DNA of 64,000 nt. Origin: Bacteroidaceae bacterium. Lineage in GTDB: Bacteria; Bacteroidota; Bacteroidia; Bacteroidales; Bacteroidaceae. Below are positions 17,647-30,584 of the stretch, one piece after another (position 1 is the first letter of the stretch; each line of letters opens with the position of its first letter). Made by a program: the position numbers and the translations under genes. The stretch spans positions 80,696-144,695 of the forward strand of contig CABIVS010000008.1 in the NCBI GenBank assembly GCA_902362375.1, given 5' to 3'. Under the pieces are notes generated by a model. It saw nothing but the letters and a program-made list of their open reading frames with translations. It ran no database searches and was not told the origin of the DNA.

Positions 17647-20600
17647 ATGTTTTCTAAGTTTTTTATCAACCGACCGATATTTGCTACTGTCCTTGCCCTG
17701 CTTATTGTAGTAGCCGGTCTGGTCACACTCAATATATTGCCTGTGGCGCAATTTCCGGAGATCACACCGCCAACGGTGCAGGTCTCTGCCGTTTATCCCG
17801 GGGCAAATGCTGAAACTGTTGCTCAAACAGTGGGTATTCCTATCGAACAGCAGGTGAATGGTGTAGACGGCATGCTTTATATGTCTTCCAATTCTTCATC
17901 TTCGGGAGCATATTCTCTGACTATTACATTCGCTGTTGGTACGGACATCGATATGGCAACTGTGCAGGTACAAAACAGGGTAAGTATCGCACAATCATCA
18001 CTGCCGGAACCGGTGGTGGTGCAAGGAGTCACTGTGCAGAAACAGTCTTCAAACATTGTGATGTTTTTGACAATGACTTCGCAGGACTCTGTGTACAACA
18101 GCCTGTATCTGACTAATTATGCCAAATTGAATTTAGTGGACCAGCTGACACGTGTGCCCGGAGTGGGTGCTGTGAATGTGATGGGAGCAGGGGACTATTC
18201 GATGCGCATCTGGCTCGATCCGGAGGCTATGCGTATACGGAATATTTCACCGCAGCAAGTCTATCAATCCATCCAGTCGCAGAATGTGGAAGTATCTGCC
18301 GGATATATCGGTCAGCCTATCGGACAGGATAATAATAATGCTTTTCAGTATACTTTGAATGTCCAGGGACGATTGAAATCTCCTGAACAGTTCGGAGATA
18401 TTATTATTCGCCGTGAGCAGGACGGAGCGATGCTTCGTCTGAAAGATATTGCACGTATTGATTTGGGGTCTGCTTCATACAATGTAGTGTCGCGATTGAA
18501 TGGAAAACCTACGGCTGCTATTGCTATTTACCAGCAACCGGGTTCCAATTCGCTGGATGTTTCAAAAGGAGTGAAAGCTAAGATGGAAGAACTGGCGGAA
18601 AGTTTCCCGTCAGGAGTGGCCTATAATGTCACTTTGGATACGACTGATGTCATCCATGCTTCCATTGATGAAGTGATGGTTACTTTCTTTGAAACAACTT
18701 TGCTGGTGATACTCGTTATTTTCTTGTTCCTGCAGAATTGGCGGGCAGTGATTATTCCTTGTATCACTATTCCGGTATCGTTGATCGGTACATTTGCCGT
18801 AATGGCGGCATTTGGTTTCTCTATCAATACATTAACATTGTTCGGACTGATTTTGGCAGTTGCTATTGTGGTGGATGATGCGATAGTGGTGGTGGAGAAC
18901 GCTTCGAGGTTATTGGAAACCGGGCAGTACTCACCTCGTGAAGCGGTGACAAAAGCGATGGGAGAGATCACGGGCCCGATTGTCGGGGTGGTTCTCGTAT
19001 TGCTTGCCGTGTTCATTCCGACGATGATGATTAGTGGAATTTCAGGTCAGCTGTATAAGCAGTTTGCACTGACTATTGCCGCTTCTACCGTATTGAGCGG
19101 TTTCAATTCGCTGACATTGACTCCTGCGCTTTGCGCACTGTTTCTTGAAAAGAGTAAACCTTCTAACTTCTTTATATACAAAGGTTTCAATAAGGCTTAT
19201 GACAAGACGCAAGGGGTATATGACAAAATTGTCAAATGGTTGCTTCAGCGTCCGGGAATGGCTCTTGCTTCTTATGGCGCTTTGACTGTTATTGCTCTAT
19301 TGCTTTTTATGCATTGGCCGTCAACTTTTATCCCGGACGAGGATGACGGATATTTTATTGCTGTTGTTCAACTTCCGCCTGCCGCCAGCCTTGAGCGTAC
19401 GCAAGCAGTGGGAGAAAAGATAAACGGTATTTTGGATTCTTATCCGGAAGTAAAAAATTATATTGGTATTTCCGGCTTTTCTATCATGGGTGGCGGCGAG
19501 CAGAGTAACTCCGCAACTTATTTTGTGGTGCTGAAAAACTGGAGTGAGAGGAAAGGGAAGGAGCATACGGCTGCTGCCATAGTCAATCGTTTTAATGGTG
19601 AAGCGTATATGACTATTCAGGCTGCGGAAGTGTTTGCTATGGTTCCTCCGGCTATTCCGGGGTTGGGTGCATCCGGTGGTTTACAGCTTCAGTTGGAAGA
19701 CCGGCGTAATCTGGGACCGACGGAAATGCAGCAGGCCATCAATGTCTTGCTTGCTTCTTATCATTCGAAACCGGCTTTAGCATCTGTATCCAGCCAGTAT
19801 CAGGCAAATGTTCCGCAATATTTCTTGAATATCGACCGTGACAAAGTCCAGTTCATGGGAATTGCCTTGAACGATGTTTTCTCTACATTAGGCTATTATA
19901 TGGGAGCGGCTTATGTGAATGATTTTGTTGAATTCGGACGTATTTACCAAGTGAAGATTGAGGCACGCGACCAGGCACAGCGGGTAATTGATGATGTCTT
20001 GAAGCTAAGTGTGCCGAATTCGGCAGGAGAGATGGTGCCTTTTTCTTCTTTCACCAAAGTGGAGGAACAGTTAGGCCAAGACCAGATTAACCGCTATAAT
20101 ATGTACTCGACTGCTTCTCTGACTTGTAATGTTGCTCCGGGAAGTAGTACCGGGCAGGCTATTCAAGAAGTGGAAGCATTGTTTAAAGAACAGCTGGGAG
20201 ATGAGTTTGGGTATGAATGGACTTCCGTTGCCTATCAGGAAACCCAGGCTGGGAATACGACTACCATTGTTCTGATTATGGCGTTAATTGTTGCTTTTCT
20301 GGTACTTGCTGCACAGTATGAAAGTTGGACCAGCCCGGTAGCAGCCGTCATCGGATTGCCGGTGGCATTATTAGGTGCCATGATTGGCTGTCTGATTATG
20401 GGAACTCCAGTCAGTATTTATACGCAAATCGGTATCATTCTGTTGGTTGCACTTTCTGCAAAGAACGGAATTTTGATTGTGGAATTTGCCCGTGATTTCC
20501 GTGCCGAGGGTAATTCAATTAGGGAAGCTGCCTTTGAAGCGGGGCATGTCCGCTTGCGTCCGATCCTGATGACTTCTTTTGCTTTTGTATTAGGAGTGAT

Positions 20601-20796
20601 GCCCTTGTTATTCGCCACCGGTGCAGGTGCACAAAGTCGTATAGCATTGGGTGCTGCTGTTGTATTCGGTATGGCCATGAACACTTTATTGGCTACCATT
20701 TATATTCCTAATTTCTACGAATTGATGCAGAAATTGCAAGAGCGGTTCAGCAAAAAGAAAGGAAATGAGGATGGTGGGAAAGATACTGTCATATAG
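17647..20796 (+). CDS. RND multidrug efflux transporter (HAE1/AcrB type)
   Basis: This 1,049-residue inner-membrane proton antiporter expels hydrophobic compounds. The N-terminus ([20 protein letters not shown]) is diagnostic of HAE1 pumps. TM4 carries the paired aspartates for proton relay ([18 protein letters not shown]), and the large periplasmic loops after TM1 and TM7 are complete. The TM10-11 lysine region ([16 protein letters not shown]) is intact. Length is standard. It is preceded by a 140-bp gap after the adaptor gene. No regulator is adjacent. Substrate cannot be predicted from sequence. Confidence 0.96.
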   Translation: MFSKFFINRPIFATVLALLIVVAGLVTLNILPVAQFPEITPPTVQVSAVYPGANAETVAQTVGIPIEQQVNGVDGMLYMSSNSSSSGAYSLTITFAVGTDIDMATVQVQNRVSIAQSSLPEPVVVQGVTVQKQSSNIVMFLTMTSQDSVYNSLYLTNYAKLNLVDQLTRVPGVGAVNVMGAGDYSMRIWLDPEAMRIRNISPQQVYQSIQSQNVEVSAGYIGQPIGQDNNNAFQYTLNVQGRLKSPEQFGDIIIRREQDGAMLRLKDIARIDLGSASYNVVSRLNGKPTAAIAIYQQPGSNSLDVSKGVKAKMEELAESFPSGVAYNVTLDTTDVIHASIDEVMVTFFETTLLVILVIFLFLQNWRAVIIPCITIPVSLIGTFAVMAAFGFSINTLTLFGLILAVAIVVDDAIVVVENASRLLETGQYSPREAVTKAMGEITGPIVGVVLVLLAVFIPTMMISGISGQLYKQFALTIAASTVLSGFNSLTLTPALCALFLEKSKPSNFFIYKGFNKAYDKTQGVYDKIVKWLLQRPGMALASYGALTVIALLLFMHWPSTFIPDEDDGYFIAVVQLPPAASLERTQAVGEKINGILDSYPEVKNYIGISGFSIMGGGEQSNSATYFVVLKNWSERKGKEHTAAAIVNRFNGEAYMTIQAAEVFAMVPPAIPGLGASGGLQLQLEDRRNLGPTEMQQAINVLLASYHSKPALASVSSQYQANVPQYFLNIDRDKVQFMGIALNDVFSTLGYYMGAAYVNDFVEFGRIYQVKIEARDQAQRVIDDVLKLSVPNSAGEMVPFSSFTKVEEQLGQDQINRYNMYSTASLTCNVAPGSSTGQAIQEVEALFKEQLGDEFGYEWTSVAYQETQAGNTTTIVLIMALIVAFLVLAAQYESWTSPVAAVIGLPVALLGAMIGCLIMGTPVSIYTQIGIILLVALSAKNGILIVEFARDFRAEGNSIREAAFEAGHVRLRPILMTSFAFVLGVMPLLFATGAGAQSRIALGAAVVFGMAMNTLLATIYIPNFYELMQKLQERFSKKKGNEDGGKDTVI

Positions 20797-20838
20797 AAGT
20801 AAAAAACTGTTTGAAGGCTATCTGAAAGGGTAGTTGAT

Positions 20839-20919
20839 ATAGTGACGCTATCTGTTTGGGATGGTGTCACCATAGTAAGCAAATAGCGTCACTATCTTGA
20901 ATGGATAGTGACGCTATTT
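20839..20919. repeat. Three-arm repeat that can form alternative hairpins after the RND gene
   Basis: ATAGTGACGCTAT occurs at 20839-20851 and 20905-20917, and its reverse complement ATAGCGTCACTAT at 20883-20895. Arms 2 and 3 make a 16-bp hairpin (AAATAGCGTCACTATC with GATAGTGACGCTATTT) followed by TTTTATTC, a good intrinsic terminator. Arm 1 can pair with arm 2 instead, which would break it. ATGGTG/CACCAT (20861-20873) makes another small hairpin between them. Confidence 0.8.
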
Positions 20920-20969
20920 TATTCTTGCAGGTAAGTACGTTTTTTTGTGGCAAATGAAGCGGAACATTT

Positions 20970-21419
20970 TTATAAAGATTTGTAATCAGGAATATCCTGA
21001 AGGAACGTATAACTCTGATTCTCATAATCCATCCGGCAACAATAATGTTGCATTCCGTTGCTGACAATCAGATAATCTACTTTCAATACCATATTATACC
21101 GGGTGATCTGATCGAAAACAGCCTGTGTGATTTCGATATGGGGTGCTTTATATTCCACAATCATCCGGGCTGATAAATCCCTCCGATAAAGTACGGTGTC
21201 GCATCGTTTGGTAGTACCGTTCAACTTTACCATTACTTCATTGGCCAGGAGGGCAGTCGGATATCCTTTGTGTGCAATAAGAAAGTGAACAAAGTGTTGC
21301 CGTACCCATTCTTCAGGGGTAAGGGCGACATATCGTTTACGAATTACGTCGAAAATTACATTTTTTCCGTTTCGTACGTTTATTTTAGTGTCGAATACTG
21401 GTAGGTTTAACGATAACAT
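20970..21419 (-). CDS. HsdR_N_2-type PD-(D/E)XK nuclease-fold protein
   Basis: This 149-residue stand-alone protein matches the type I restriction enzyme R-subunit N-terminal domain (HSDR_N_2). Core nuclease-fold elements are RCDTVLYRR (Asp of the PD motif) and MIVEYKAPH (E-x-K). No helicase or modification subunits are nearby, so it is not a restriction system. It is likely a small conserved Bacteroidetes nuclease-like protein of unknown role. It faces the RND operon convergently, and the repeat region separates them. Confidence 0.8.
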   Translation of the reverse strand: MLSLNLPVFDTKINVRNGKNVIFDVIRKRYVALTPEEWVRQHFVHFLIAHKGYPTALLANEVMVKLNGTTKRCDTVLYRRDLSARMIVEYKAPHIEITQAVFDQITRYNMVLKVDYLIVSNGMQHYCCRMDYENQSYTFLQDIPDYKSL

Positions 21420-21482
21420 TTATTATTTTTGTAAGTTAAATAATGGTTCCCATTATTGGGAGCACAAATTTAATAGATAATT

Positions 21483-22259
21483 ATGAAAACAAAAGAAGAA
21501 ATCGTAGCTAATTGGCTGCCCCGTTACACAAAACGTAACCTGGAGGATTTTGGAGAGTATATTCTGTTGACTAACTTCAACAAGTACGTCGAGATTTTCG
21601 CAAATCAGTTTAATGTTCCCATCTTAGGAAGGGATGCAAATATGATTTCTGCTTCTGCCGAAGGTATCACTATGATTAACTTTGGCATGGGAAGTCCCAA
21701 CGCTGCCATCATCATGGACTTGCTGGGAGCTATTCAACCCAAAGCTTGTTTGTTTTTGGGAAAATGTGGTGGCATCGACAAGAAAAACCAGCTTGGCGAC
21801 TTGATTCTCCCTATTGCAGCTATTCGTGGAGAAGGAACTTCCAACGATTATTTCCCTCCTGAAGTTCCTGCATTACCTGCATTTATGTTGCAGCGTGCCG
21901 TTTCTTCATCCATCCGTGACAAAGGCCGTGACTATTGGACCGGTACCGTATATACCACCAACCGCCGTATCTGGGAACATGATGATGCATTCAAAGAATA
22001 TCTGAAAAAGACCCGGGCTATGGCAGTTGATATGGAAACTGCAACTTTGTTCAGTTGTGGCTTTGCCAATCATATTCCTACCGGCGCATTATTATTAGTG
22101 TCCGATCAGCCAATGACCCCCGACGGAGTAAAAACAGATAGAAGTGATAATTTGGTTACCAGAAATTATGTAGAAGAGCATGTTGAAATTGGTATTGCTT
22201 CTTTGCGTATGATTATTGATGAAAAGAAAACTGTTAAACACTTGAAATTTGACTGGTAA
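21483..22259 (+). CDS. amn: AMP nucleosidase
   Basis: This 258-residue enzyme should hydrolyse AMP to adenine and ribose 5-phosphate. It has the nucleoside-phosphorylase fold: GMGSPNAAIIMDLLGAIQPKACLFLGKCGGI (phosphate-binding), VDMETATLFSCGF (ribose-binding Met-Glu) and a catalytic Asp region (LLLVSDQPMTPDGVKT). It is far shorter than E. coli Amn (484 residues) because it lacks the N-terminal regulatory domain; this short form is normal in Bacteroidetes. A uridine or other nucleoside phosphorylase is the main alternative. Confidence 0.85.
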   Translation: MKTKEEIVANWLPRYTKRNLEDFGEYILLTNFNKYVEIFANQFNVPILGRDANMISASAEGITMINFGMGSPNAAIIMDLLGAIQPKACLFLGKCGGIDKKNQLGDLILPIAAIRGEGTSNDYFPPEVPALPAFMLQRAVSSSIRDKGRDYWTGTVYTTNRRIWEHDDAFKEYLKKTRAMAVDMETATLFSCGFANHIPTGALLLVSDQPMTPDGVKTDRSDNLVTRNYVEEHVEIGIASLRMIIDEKKTVKHLKFDW

Positions 22260-22282
22260 TCCGGTCTTTCTGAAAATTATAT

Positions 22283-23302
22283 ATGGCAAAACAAGAACTG
22301 ACCTGTGATGACATCCTCAAGGAACTGAGAGCAAAGCAGTATCGCCCTATCTATTACCTGATGGGAGAAGAGTCGTATTATATCGACTTGATTGCAGATT
22401 ACATAACGGATAATGTGTTGAGTGAGACGGAAAAAGAATTCAACCTGACTGTTGTGTATGGGGCTGATGTGGATGTGGCAACGATTATAAATGCTGCAAA
22501 GCGTTATCCCATGATGTCGGAACACCAAGTAGTAGTAGTAAAGGAAGCGCAGGCGGTACGTAATATGGAAGAGTTGTCGTATTATCTTCAAAAGCCTTTG
22601 CTTTCCACCATTTTAGTGATATGCCATAAGCATGGAACGTTGGATCGTAGAAAGAAGCTGGCTGCCGAGGTGGACAAAGTTGGTGTGCTGTTTGAATCTA
22701 AAAAAATAAAGGATGCACAACTCCCCGGTTTTATAGCTTCATATATGAAACGGAAAGGAGTTGATATGGAACCTAAAGCAACTGCTATGCTTGCTGATTT
22801 TGTAGGTTCAGATTTGAGTCGTCTGACCGGAGAGCTTGAAAAGTTGATTATCACTTTACCTGCCGGACAAAAACGCGTAACTCCTGAACAGATAGAAAAA
22901 AACATAGGCATAAGCAAAGATTATAATAACTTTGAATTGCGCAGTGCTTTAGTGGAAAAGGATATATTGAAAGCAAATAAGATAATAAAATATTTTGAGG
23001 AAAATCCGAAAACTAATCCGATCCAAATGACGCTGTCTTTATTATTCAGCTTTTACTCCAACCTAATGTTGGCTTATTATGCACCGGATAAATCAGAGCA
23101 AGGGATTGCAAATATGCTAGGGTTAAGAACTCCTTGGCAGGCTCGGGATTATATGGTAGCAATGCGAAAATATAGCGGAGTAAAGACCATGCAAATTGTT
23201 GGAGAAATACGATATGCTGATGCAAAATCCAAAGGAGTCCAAAATAGTTCTATGACAGATGGAGATATTCTTCGTGAATTAGTGTTCAAAATTTTGCATT
23301 AA
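22283..23302 (+). CDS. holA: DNA polymerase III subunit delta
   Basis: This 339-residue clamp-loader subunit opens the beta sliding clamp. The N-terminal domain (RPIYYLMGEESYYIDLIADYI) and the LSRLTGELEKLIITLP segment are typical of HolA; Walker motifs are absent, as expected for delta. The start follows amn by 23 bases, so the two genes may be co-transcribed. A terminator follows. Confidence 0.92.
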   Translation: MAKQELTCDDILKELRAKQYRPIYYLMGEESYYIDLIADYITDNVLSETEKEFNLTVVYGADVDVATIINAAKRYPMMSEHQVVVVKEAQAVRNMEELSYYLQKPLLSTILVICHKHGTLDRRKKLAAEVDKVGVLFESKKIKDAQLPGFIASYMKRKGVDMEPKATAMLADFVGSDLSRLTGELEKLIITLPAGQKRVTPEQIEKNIGISKDYNNFELRSALVEKDILKANKIIKYFEENPKTNPIQMTLSLLFSFYSNLMLAYYAPDKSEQGIANMLGLRTPWQARDYMVAMRKYSGVKTMQIVGEIRYADAKSKGVQNSSMTDGDILRELVFKILH

Positions 23303-23329
23303 GTAGGATTAAGAATTACCTATATAATC

Positions 23330-23379
23330 AGACATATACTTTTACCGTAGATAGAAACGGGAAGTATATGTCTTTTTTT
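23330..23379 (+). terminator. Intrinsic terminator after holA
   Basis: AGACATATACTT (23330-23341) and AAGTATATGTCT (23362-23373) form a 12-bp stem with a 20-nt loop, followed by seven Ts. Confidence 0.85.
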
Positions 23380-24399
23380 GGTATTCCCGCAATTACTTCC
23401 ATTATAAAAAAGACTTTCACAATACCAGTGATTATTTTACAAATAGATTTACTCCTTTTATAGTTTTATAGATTTACCCATTTAACGAACTACACAAAGT
23501 CTATTTTTAGAATTTTGTATTGATCTACCTTCAAGGAAACTTTTTCTTTTCTCTAAAATCATCCATTAGTGTCATTTTGATAATCCAGGAGTATATTTGA
23601 TTACTATAAGCCTATTTTTTCTAGTTTAATAGAAAAATAGAATATGAATTATAGTGGTAAGTCTTTGTCTTTCATTTATTTATGCTAAAAATGAACCTCC
23701 TAGAATTGAAAAAAAATAAATAAGTGGAGATCGGTACGGAAATATTGCAAGGATTTTCTTTTTAGAGAAGATTGTAAAGGATGATTAGAAAAAAATAGCA
23801 ATATACATTGGTAAAGTATGAGTGGCTCCCTTCCTTTTATTGCTTTTGCAACTATCAATATTTACTTTTGTGTATATATGTAATTACAAATGTGTAGTAT
23901 ATTTATGTGAACATATTCCAAATGTGATCAATGGTTAGTGTTTACAATAATATATTTGTGTATTTACAAAAATAATACCTGATATACAAATGTAGTTGTT
24001 GGGGCATTAACAAATGCTTTTATATCTATTATCTTATTGTAAGCCAGCGTTATATAGTTTATTATGTCAATTTGTACTATAAAAGTCTTCTCTATGTGGT
24101 ATGTATATTTGTGAATACTCCTATTTGAGGTTTATTTATATTATATATGTAGCTGTATATCTGTGTTTTGCATTTTATAGTTAAACTGAAACTATATATT
24201 TATAATAGCTCGTTTTATTCTATATACAAGCGTAATATTCGATTTGTATAATGCTCTATACTTTTGTAATATCAGTATTTTTATATTTGTAATTTGCTTT
24301 TGTGAATCTAAATATTTACCTTTGTATAATCAATGAGATCGTGCGTATTTTTGTGAAATAGATACATAACACATACAATTGTAATATAAAGAAGGTAGT
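23380..24399. promoter_or_regulatory. 1-kb AT-rich spacer with many TTTGTA/TTTGTG motifs upstream of an XRE regulator
   Basis: No coding region is supported on either strand. From about 23860 to 24385 short motifs of the form TTTGTAAT, TTTGTG or their complements (ACAAATGT, TTACAAA) recur some 15 times at irregular spacing, often within TATATTTG contexts that look like Bacteroides -7 boxes. Base composition is strikingly AT-rich compared with flanking genes. It may be a regulator-binding region for the following gene or a decayed promoter cluster. Confidence 0.5.
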
Positions 24400-24870
24400 A
24401 TGGAAATAAAAGACAGAATCAGAATGATAATGGAAAGAGAAAAAGTTCCTCCTAGAGTTTTTGCTGAAACAATTGGAGTGCAACAATCTACTCTCTCTCA
24501 TATTTTAAACGATCGGAATAAACCCAGCTTAGAGGTCGTTATGAAGGTTCATCAAAAGTATGACTATGTAAATCTTGAATGGTTGCTTTATGGTAAAGGC
24601 GAAATGATGGTGTCTGAAGAAGGAACTTCCTTTTCTTCTTCTAACCACGATTACCTGCCTTCTTTATTCGACGAGAATCCCGTAAATCCGTCCAAAGAGC
24701 CGACTCTTCCGGAAAATCGCAAGGAAATGCCGTTAAGAAACGCCGAAAATGCCCCCAAAGAGATTGTAAAACAAGAGATTAGGTATATAGAAAAGCCTGC
24801 CAGGAAAATCACGGAAATAAGAATATTTTTCGATGATAACACCTATGAGACGTTTCGACCTGAAAAATGA
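24400..24870 (+). CDS. XRE-family helix-turn-helix regulator
   Basis: This 156-residue protein has an N-terminal HTH_3/Cro-like DNA-binding domain (about residues 3-65; recognition helix near QSTLSHILNDRNKPS, ending in LEWLLYGKGEM). The middle is low in complexity and Ser/Pro/Glu-rich, and the C-terminus has a short beta segment (ITEIRIFFDDNTYETFRP). Such proteins are common stand-alone regulators in Bacteroides; targets are unknown. It directly follows the motif-rich spacer and may autoregulate there. Confidence 0.82.
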   Translation: MEIKDRIRMIMEREKVPPRVFAETIGVQQSTLSHILNDRNKPSLEVVMKVHQKYDYVNLEWLLYGKGEMMVSEEGTSFSSSNHDYLPSLFDENPVNPSKEPTLPENRKEMPLRNAENAPKEIVKQEIRYIEKPARKITEIRIFFDDNTYETFRPEK

Positions 24871-24902
24871 AGAGTAAAATCGGTGGTTTGAGCAATTTCC
24901 TG

Positions 24903-24910
24903 TATCTTTG
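24903..24910 (+). promoter_or_regulatory. -7 box of the pyrK-pyrD operon
   Basis: TATCTTTG followed by CATCC, 37 bases before ATG 24947. It overlaps the upstream in-frame start at 24908 and so excludes it. Confidence 0.6.
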
Positions 24911-24946
24911 CATCCGGAATACGAATTTATACTTTTATATCCATAC

Positions 24947-25723
24947 ATGAAGAAATTTATTTTAGATCTGACAGTGACTGAGAATATCAGATTGAATGCA
25001 AACTATGTATTGCTAAAATTGACCTTTCAGTCATTACTGCCCGAAATGTTACCTGGGCAGTTTGCCGAACTCCGGGTGGACGGTTCGCCTACTACATTTT
25101 TACGGCGTCCCATTTCTATTAACTTTGTAGATAAACAGCGAAATGAGGTATGGTTTCTGATCCAGCTGGTTGGTGATGGAACAAGACGTTTGGCAGAGGT
25201 TAATCCCGGTGAAACAATAAATGTAGTGCTTCCGTTGGGAAATGCATATACAATGCCTCTGGAGGCTTCTGATAAGCTCTTATTAGTTGGTGGAGGTGTC
25301 GGAACAGCCCCTATGCTTTATTTAGGTGAGCAGTTGGCTAAAAAAGGCCATAAACCTACGTTCCTGTTAGGTGCCCGTAGCGACAAAGATCTGTTGCAGC
25401 TGGAAGAGTTTGCCAAATATGGAGAGGTATATACTACTACGGAAGATGGTAGCCATGGAGAAAAAGGATATGTTACCCAACATTCTATATTAAATAAGGT
25501 ACGATTTGAGCAGATTTACACTTGTGGTCCCAAACCGATGATGGTGGCTGTGGCAAAATATGCCAAAAGTAATCAGATAGAATGTGAAGTATCTTTGGAA
25601 AATACAATGGCTTGTGGTATCGGAGCATGCTTATGTTGTGTGGAAAATACGACAGAAGGTCATTTGTGTGTATGTAAAGAAGGTCCTGTTTTTAATATAA
25701 ATAAACTACTATGGCAGATTTAA
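24947..25723 (+). CDS. pyrK: Dihydroorotate dehydrogenase B, electron-transfer subunit
   Basis: This 258-residue FAD and [2Fe-2S] protein passes electrons from dihydroorotate oxidation to NAD+. An FAD-binding barrel ([12 protein letters not shown] with the RxYS-like motif), an NAD domain ([19 protein letters not shown]) and a C-terminal iron-sulphur Cys set ([21 protein letters not shown]) occur in the usual order. ATG 24947 is chosen because the promoter box lies just before it. It overlaps pyrD by 13 bases. Confidence 0.93.
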   Translation: MKKFILDLTVTENIRLNANYVLLKLTFQSLLPEMLPGQFAELRVDGSPTTFLRRPISINFVDKQRNEVWFLIQLVGDGTRRLAEVNPGETINVVLPLGNAYTMPLEASDKLLLVGGGVGTAPMLYLGEQLAKKGHKPTFLLGARSDKDLLQLEEFAKYGEVYTTTEDGSHGEKGYVTQHSILNKVRFEQIYTCGPKPMMVAVAKYAKSNQIECEVSLENTMACGIGACLCCVENTTEGHLCVCKEGPVFNINKLLWQI

Positions 25724-26622
25724 GTGTAAACATTGGTGAATTACAAATGAAAAACCCGGTGATGACAGCATCTGGTACATTTGGATATGGTGAAGAGTTC
25801 TCCGACTTCATTGATATAGCGCGAATAGGCGGTATTATTGTAAAAGGAACTACTCTTCACAAACGTGAAGGAAACCCTTATCCGCGTATGGCAGAGACTC
25901 CTTCTGGGATGTTAAACGCTGTGGGACTGCAAAATAAGGGTGTTGATTACTTTGTGGAGCATATATATCCCCGTATAAAAGACATCCAAACGAATATGAT
26001 TGTAAACGTTTCGGGATCTGCCATCGAAGATTATGTAAAAACAGCTGAAATCATTAATGAACTTGACAAAATTCCTGCTATAGAACTAAACATCTCTTGC
26101 CCTAATGTAAAGCAAGGTGGTATGGCTTTTGGTGTGTCAGCAAAAGGGGCATCAGAAGTAGTAAAAGCAGTGCGTTCAGCTTACAAAAAGACACTTATCG
26201 TAAAACTCTCCCCAAACGTTACGGACATCACTGAAATAGCTCGCGCAGCAGAAGAAAGTGGTGCGGATAGCGTGTCATTAATCAATACATTGCTGGGTAT
26301 GGCGATTGATGCGGAACGTAAACGTCCTATTTTGTCAACTATAACAGGCGGAATGTCGGGAGCAGCCGTAAAACCTATCGCATTACGTATGGTATGGCAA
26401 GTTGCCAATGCGGTAAATATTCCTGTCATTGGATTGGGAGGTATTATGGATTGGAAGGATGCTGTTGAATTCATGCTTGCAGGTGCGACAGCCATCCAGA
26501 TTGGTACGGCAAATTTCATAGATCCTGCTGTTACTATTAAAGTGGAAGATGGTATAAATAATTACCTGGAAAGACACGGATGTAAGTCTGTAAAGGAAAT
26601 AATTGGTGCGCTTGAGGTATAA
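25711..26622 (+). CDS. pyrD: Dihydroorotate dehydrogenase B, catalytic subunit
   Basis: This 303-residue class 1B FMN enzyme oxidises dihydroorotate to orotate in pyrimidine synthesis. The TIM-barrel blocks [36 protein letters not shown] (with the catalytic Cys typical of class 1) and [29 protein letters not shown] are all present. It partners with PyrK encoded immediately upstream. A bidirectional terminator lies about 160 bases after the stop. Confidence 0.95.
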   Translation: MADLSVNIGELQMKNPVMTASGTFGYGEEFSDFIDIARIGGIIVKGTTLHKREGNPYPRMAETPSGMLNAVGLQNKGVDYFVEHIYPRIKDIQTNMIVNVSGSAIEDYVKTAEIINELDKIPAIELNISCPNVKQGGMAFGVSAKGASEVVKAVRSAYKKTLIVKLSPNVTDITEIARAAEESGADSVSLINTLLGMAIDAERKRPILSTITGGMSGAAVKPIALRMVWQVANAVNIPVIGLGGIMDWKDAVEFMLAGATAIQIGTANFIDPAVTIKVEDGINNYLERHGCKSVKEIIGALEV

Positions 26623-26781
26623 TTGAAAACATACAATAACCCTTCGCATTAAGTCTGCAAGAAAAATGCTATTTCTCTTTTAAATAGAGAAAGGATAAAC
26701 AGGCAGGTAATAGCAGATGAAAAAGAAGTTCGTGTTTAGAGGAATTGTCTACGGATAGGATCTTTAGATTGAAGACAAAAT

Positions 26782-26825
26782 AAAAACGACGGTGAGGATT
26801 TACGTAATCTTCATCGTCGTTTTTA
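26782..26825. terminator. Bidirectional terminator between pyrD and trmD
   Basis: AAAAACGACGGTGAGGATT pairs with AATCTTCATCGTCGTTTTT (one G-T and one mismatch) around a short loop, with A and T runs on both sides, between convergent genes. Confidence 0.85.
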
Positions 26826-26838
26826 TTTACACTTTATT

Positions 26839-27516
26839 TTACTCCCCTAATAGGTCGGGACGAAGTTTTTTGGTGCGTTCCAGGGACTGTTGCAGTTCCC
26901 ATTCTTTGATCTTTGCTTCATGCCCGGATAATAGAATATCGGGAACTTTCCAGCCTTTATAATCAGCAGGTCGTGTATATACAGGTGCTGCCAGCAAATT
27001 ATCCTGGAAAGAATCGGAAAGTGCGGATTGTTCATCGGAAATGACTCCGGGAATGATACGTACGATAGCATCTGCCATCACTGCTGCCGCCAGTTCTCCT
27101 CCTGTTAATACATAATCGCCGATACTGATTTCTTTGGTAATCAGATGTTCGCGGATACGGTAATCAATGCCTTTAAAGTGTCCGCAAAGAATAATGAGAT
27201 TCTGTGCCAGAGAGAGTGTGTTGGCCATCGGTTGGTTGAATTGTTCTCCGTCAGGGGTCGTGAAGATAACTTCATCGTAGTCACGTTCTGCCTTTAGAGC
27301 ATTGATGCAGCGTTCGATAGGTTCTATTTTCATCACCATTCCGGCAAATCCTCCAAAAGGATAATCATCGACACGGCGATATTTATCTTCGGTGTAATCA
27401 CGTAAATTGTGAATGTGTATTTCTGCAAGTCCTTTATCTTGAGCTCGTTTCATGATAGAACAATTGAAGAAACCTTCAATCATTTCGGGTAAAACTGTTA
27501 TAATATCAATGCGCAT
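26839..27516 (-). CDS. trmD: tRNA (guanine37-N1)-methyltransferase
   Basis: This 225-residue SPOUT methyltransferase places m1G37 in tRNAs with G36, preventing frameshifts. The trefoil-knot segments are visible: [19 protein letters not shown], then [20 protein letters not shown], and a C-terminal domain with [27 protein letters not shown]. Length and motif order are normal. It is divergent from ligA across a 75-bp gap. Confidence 0.96.
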   Translation of the reverse strand: MRIDIITVLPEMIEGFFNCSIMKRAQDKGLAEIHIHNLRDYTEDKYRRVDDYPFGGFAGMVMKIEPIERCINALKAERDYDEVIFTTPDGEQFNQPMANTLSLAQNLIILCGHFKGIDYRIREHLITKEISIGDYVLTGGELAAAVMADAIVRIIPGVISDEQSALSDSFQDNLLAAPVYTRPADYKGWKVPDILLSGHEAKIKEWELQQSLERTKKLRPDLLGE

Positions 27517-27531
27517 AATCTTTTAATTTTT

Positions 27532-29592
<2,061 letters not shown>

Positions 29593-29609
29593 GATAAGAA
29601 AAATATTCG

Positions 29610-29617
29610 TACTTTTG
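29610..29617 (+). promoter_or_regulatory. -7 box of the dapA promoter
   Basis: TACTTTTG followed by CGG, 35 bases before the dapA ATG. Confidence 0.55.
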
Positions 29618-29651
29618 CGGCTAAATAAATTAGAGATTATAATTAAAACTC

Positions 29652-30545
29652 ATGATACAGACTAAATTGAAAGGAATGGGGGTAGCACTGATTACTCCTT
29701 TCAAAGAGGATGAGAGCGTTGACTATGACGCGTTGATGCGTATGGTGGACTATCTATTACAGAATAATGCGGATTTCTTGTGTGTGCTGGGGACTACAGC
29801 TGAAACACCGACTCTGACCGAGGAAGAAAAGAAAACTATAAAAAAGATGGTAATTGACCGCGTTAACGGAAGAATTCCTATTCTGTTGGGTGTAGGTGGT
29901 AATAATACTCGTGCTATTGTAGAAACATTGAAAAACGATGATTTCACAGGAGTTGATGCTATATTGTCTGTTGTGCCGTATTATAACAAACCTTCTCAAG
30001 AAGGTATTTATCAGCATTATAAAGCGATTGCGGAAGCTACGGAGCTCCCCATCGTATTGTATAATGTTCCGGGACGTACGGGGGTAAATATGACTGCTGA
30101 AACTACTTTGCGGATTGCCCGTGATTTTAAGAATGTAGTTGCTATTAAAGAAGCATCCGGCAATATTACGCAAATGGATGATATTATTAAAAATAAACCG
30201 GAAAATTTCAATGTAATCTCCGGAGATGATGGTATAACCTTTCCGCTTATTACATTGGGAGCCGTTGGTGTGATTTCAGTAATCGGTAATGCTTTTCCTC
30301 GTGAATTTAGCCGTATGACGCGCCTGGCGCTTCAAGGAGACTTTGCCAATGCATTAACCATTCACCATCGATTCACGGAATTATTCAATTTATTGTTTGT
30401 TGATGGAAATCCGGCAGGAGTAAAATCAATGTTGAATGCCATGGGTATGATCGAGAATAAACTTCGGTTGCCACTGGTTCCTACTCGTATTACCACATTT
30501 GAGGCAATACGCAAGGTTTTGAATGAGTTGAATATTAAATGCTAA
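29652..30545 (+). CDS. dapA: 4-hydroxy-tetrahydrodipicolinate synthase
   Basis: This 297-residue class I aldolase-type enzyme condenses pyruvate with aspartate semialdehyde in the lysine and diaminopimelate pathway. The Schiff-base lysine is Lys166 (AIKEASGNI), with Tyr137 of the proton relay in VLYNVPGRTGVN. The GTTAETPTL loop has Ala where many DapA proteins have Gly. Length is typical. N-acetylneuraminate lyase relatives share the fold, but the GTT and YNVPGRTGVN motifs favour DapA. Confidence 0.93.
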   Translation: MIQTKLKGMGVALITPFKEDESVDYDALMRMVDYLLQNNADFLCVLGTTAETPTLTEEEKKTIKKMVIDRVNGRIPILLGVGGNNTRAIVETLKNDDFTGVDAILSVVPYYNKPSQEGIYQHYKAIAEATELPIVLYNVPGRTGVNMTAETTLRIARDFKNVVAIKEASGNITQMDDIIKNKPENFNVISGDDGITFPLITLGAVGVISVIGNAFPREFSRMTRLALQGDFANALTIHHRFTELFNLLFVDGNPAGVKSMLNAMGMIENKLRLPLVPTRITTFEAIRKVLNELNIKC

Positions 30546-30584
30546 TGCTTCTTCAGCGAGGAATTCATAATAAACATCTAAGTG

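Noticed and set aside
20970..21419. Possible restriction-modification system
   Set aside because: Only a stand-alone HsdR_N-like domain is present; no methylase, specificity or helicase gene lies nearby.
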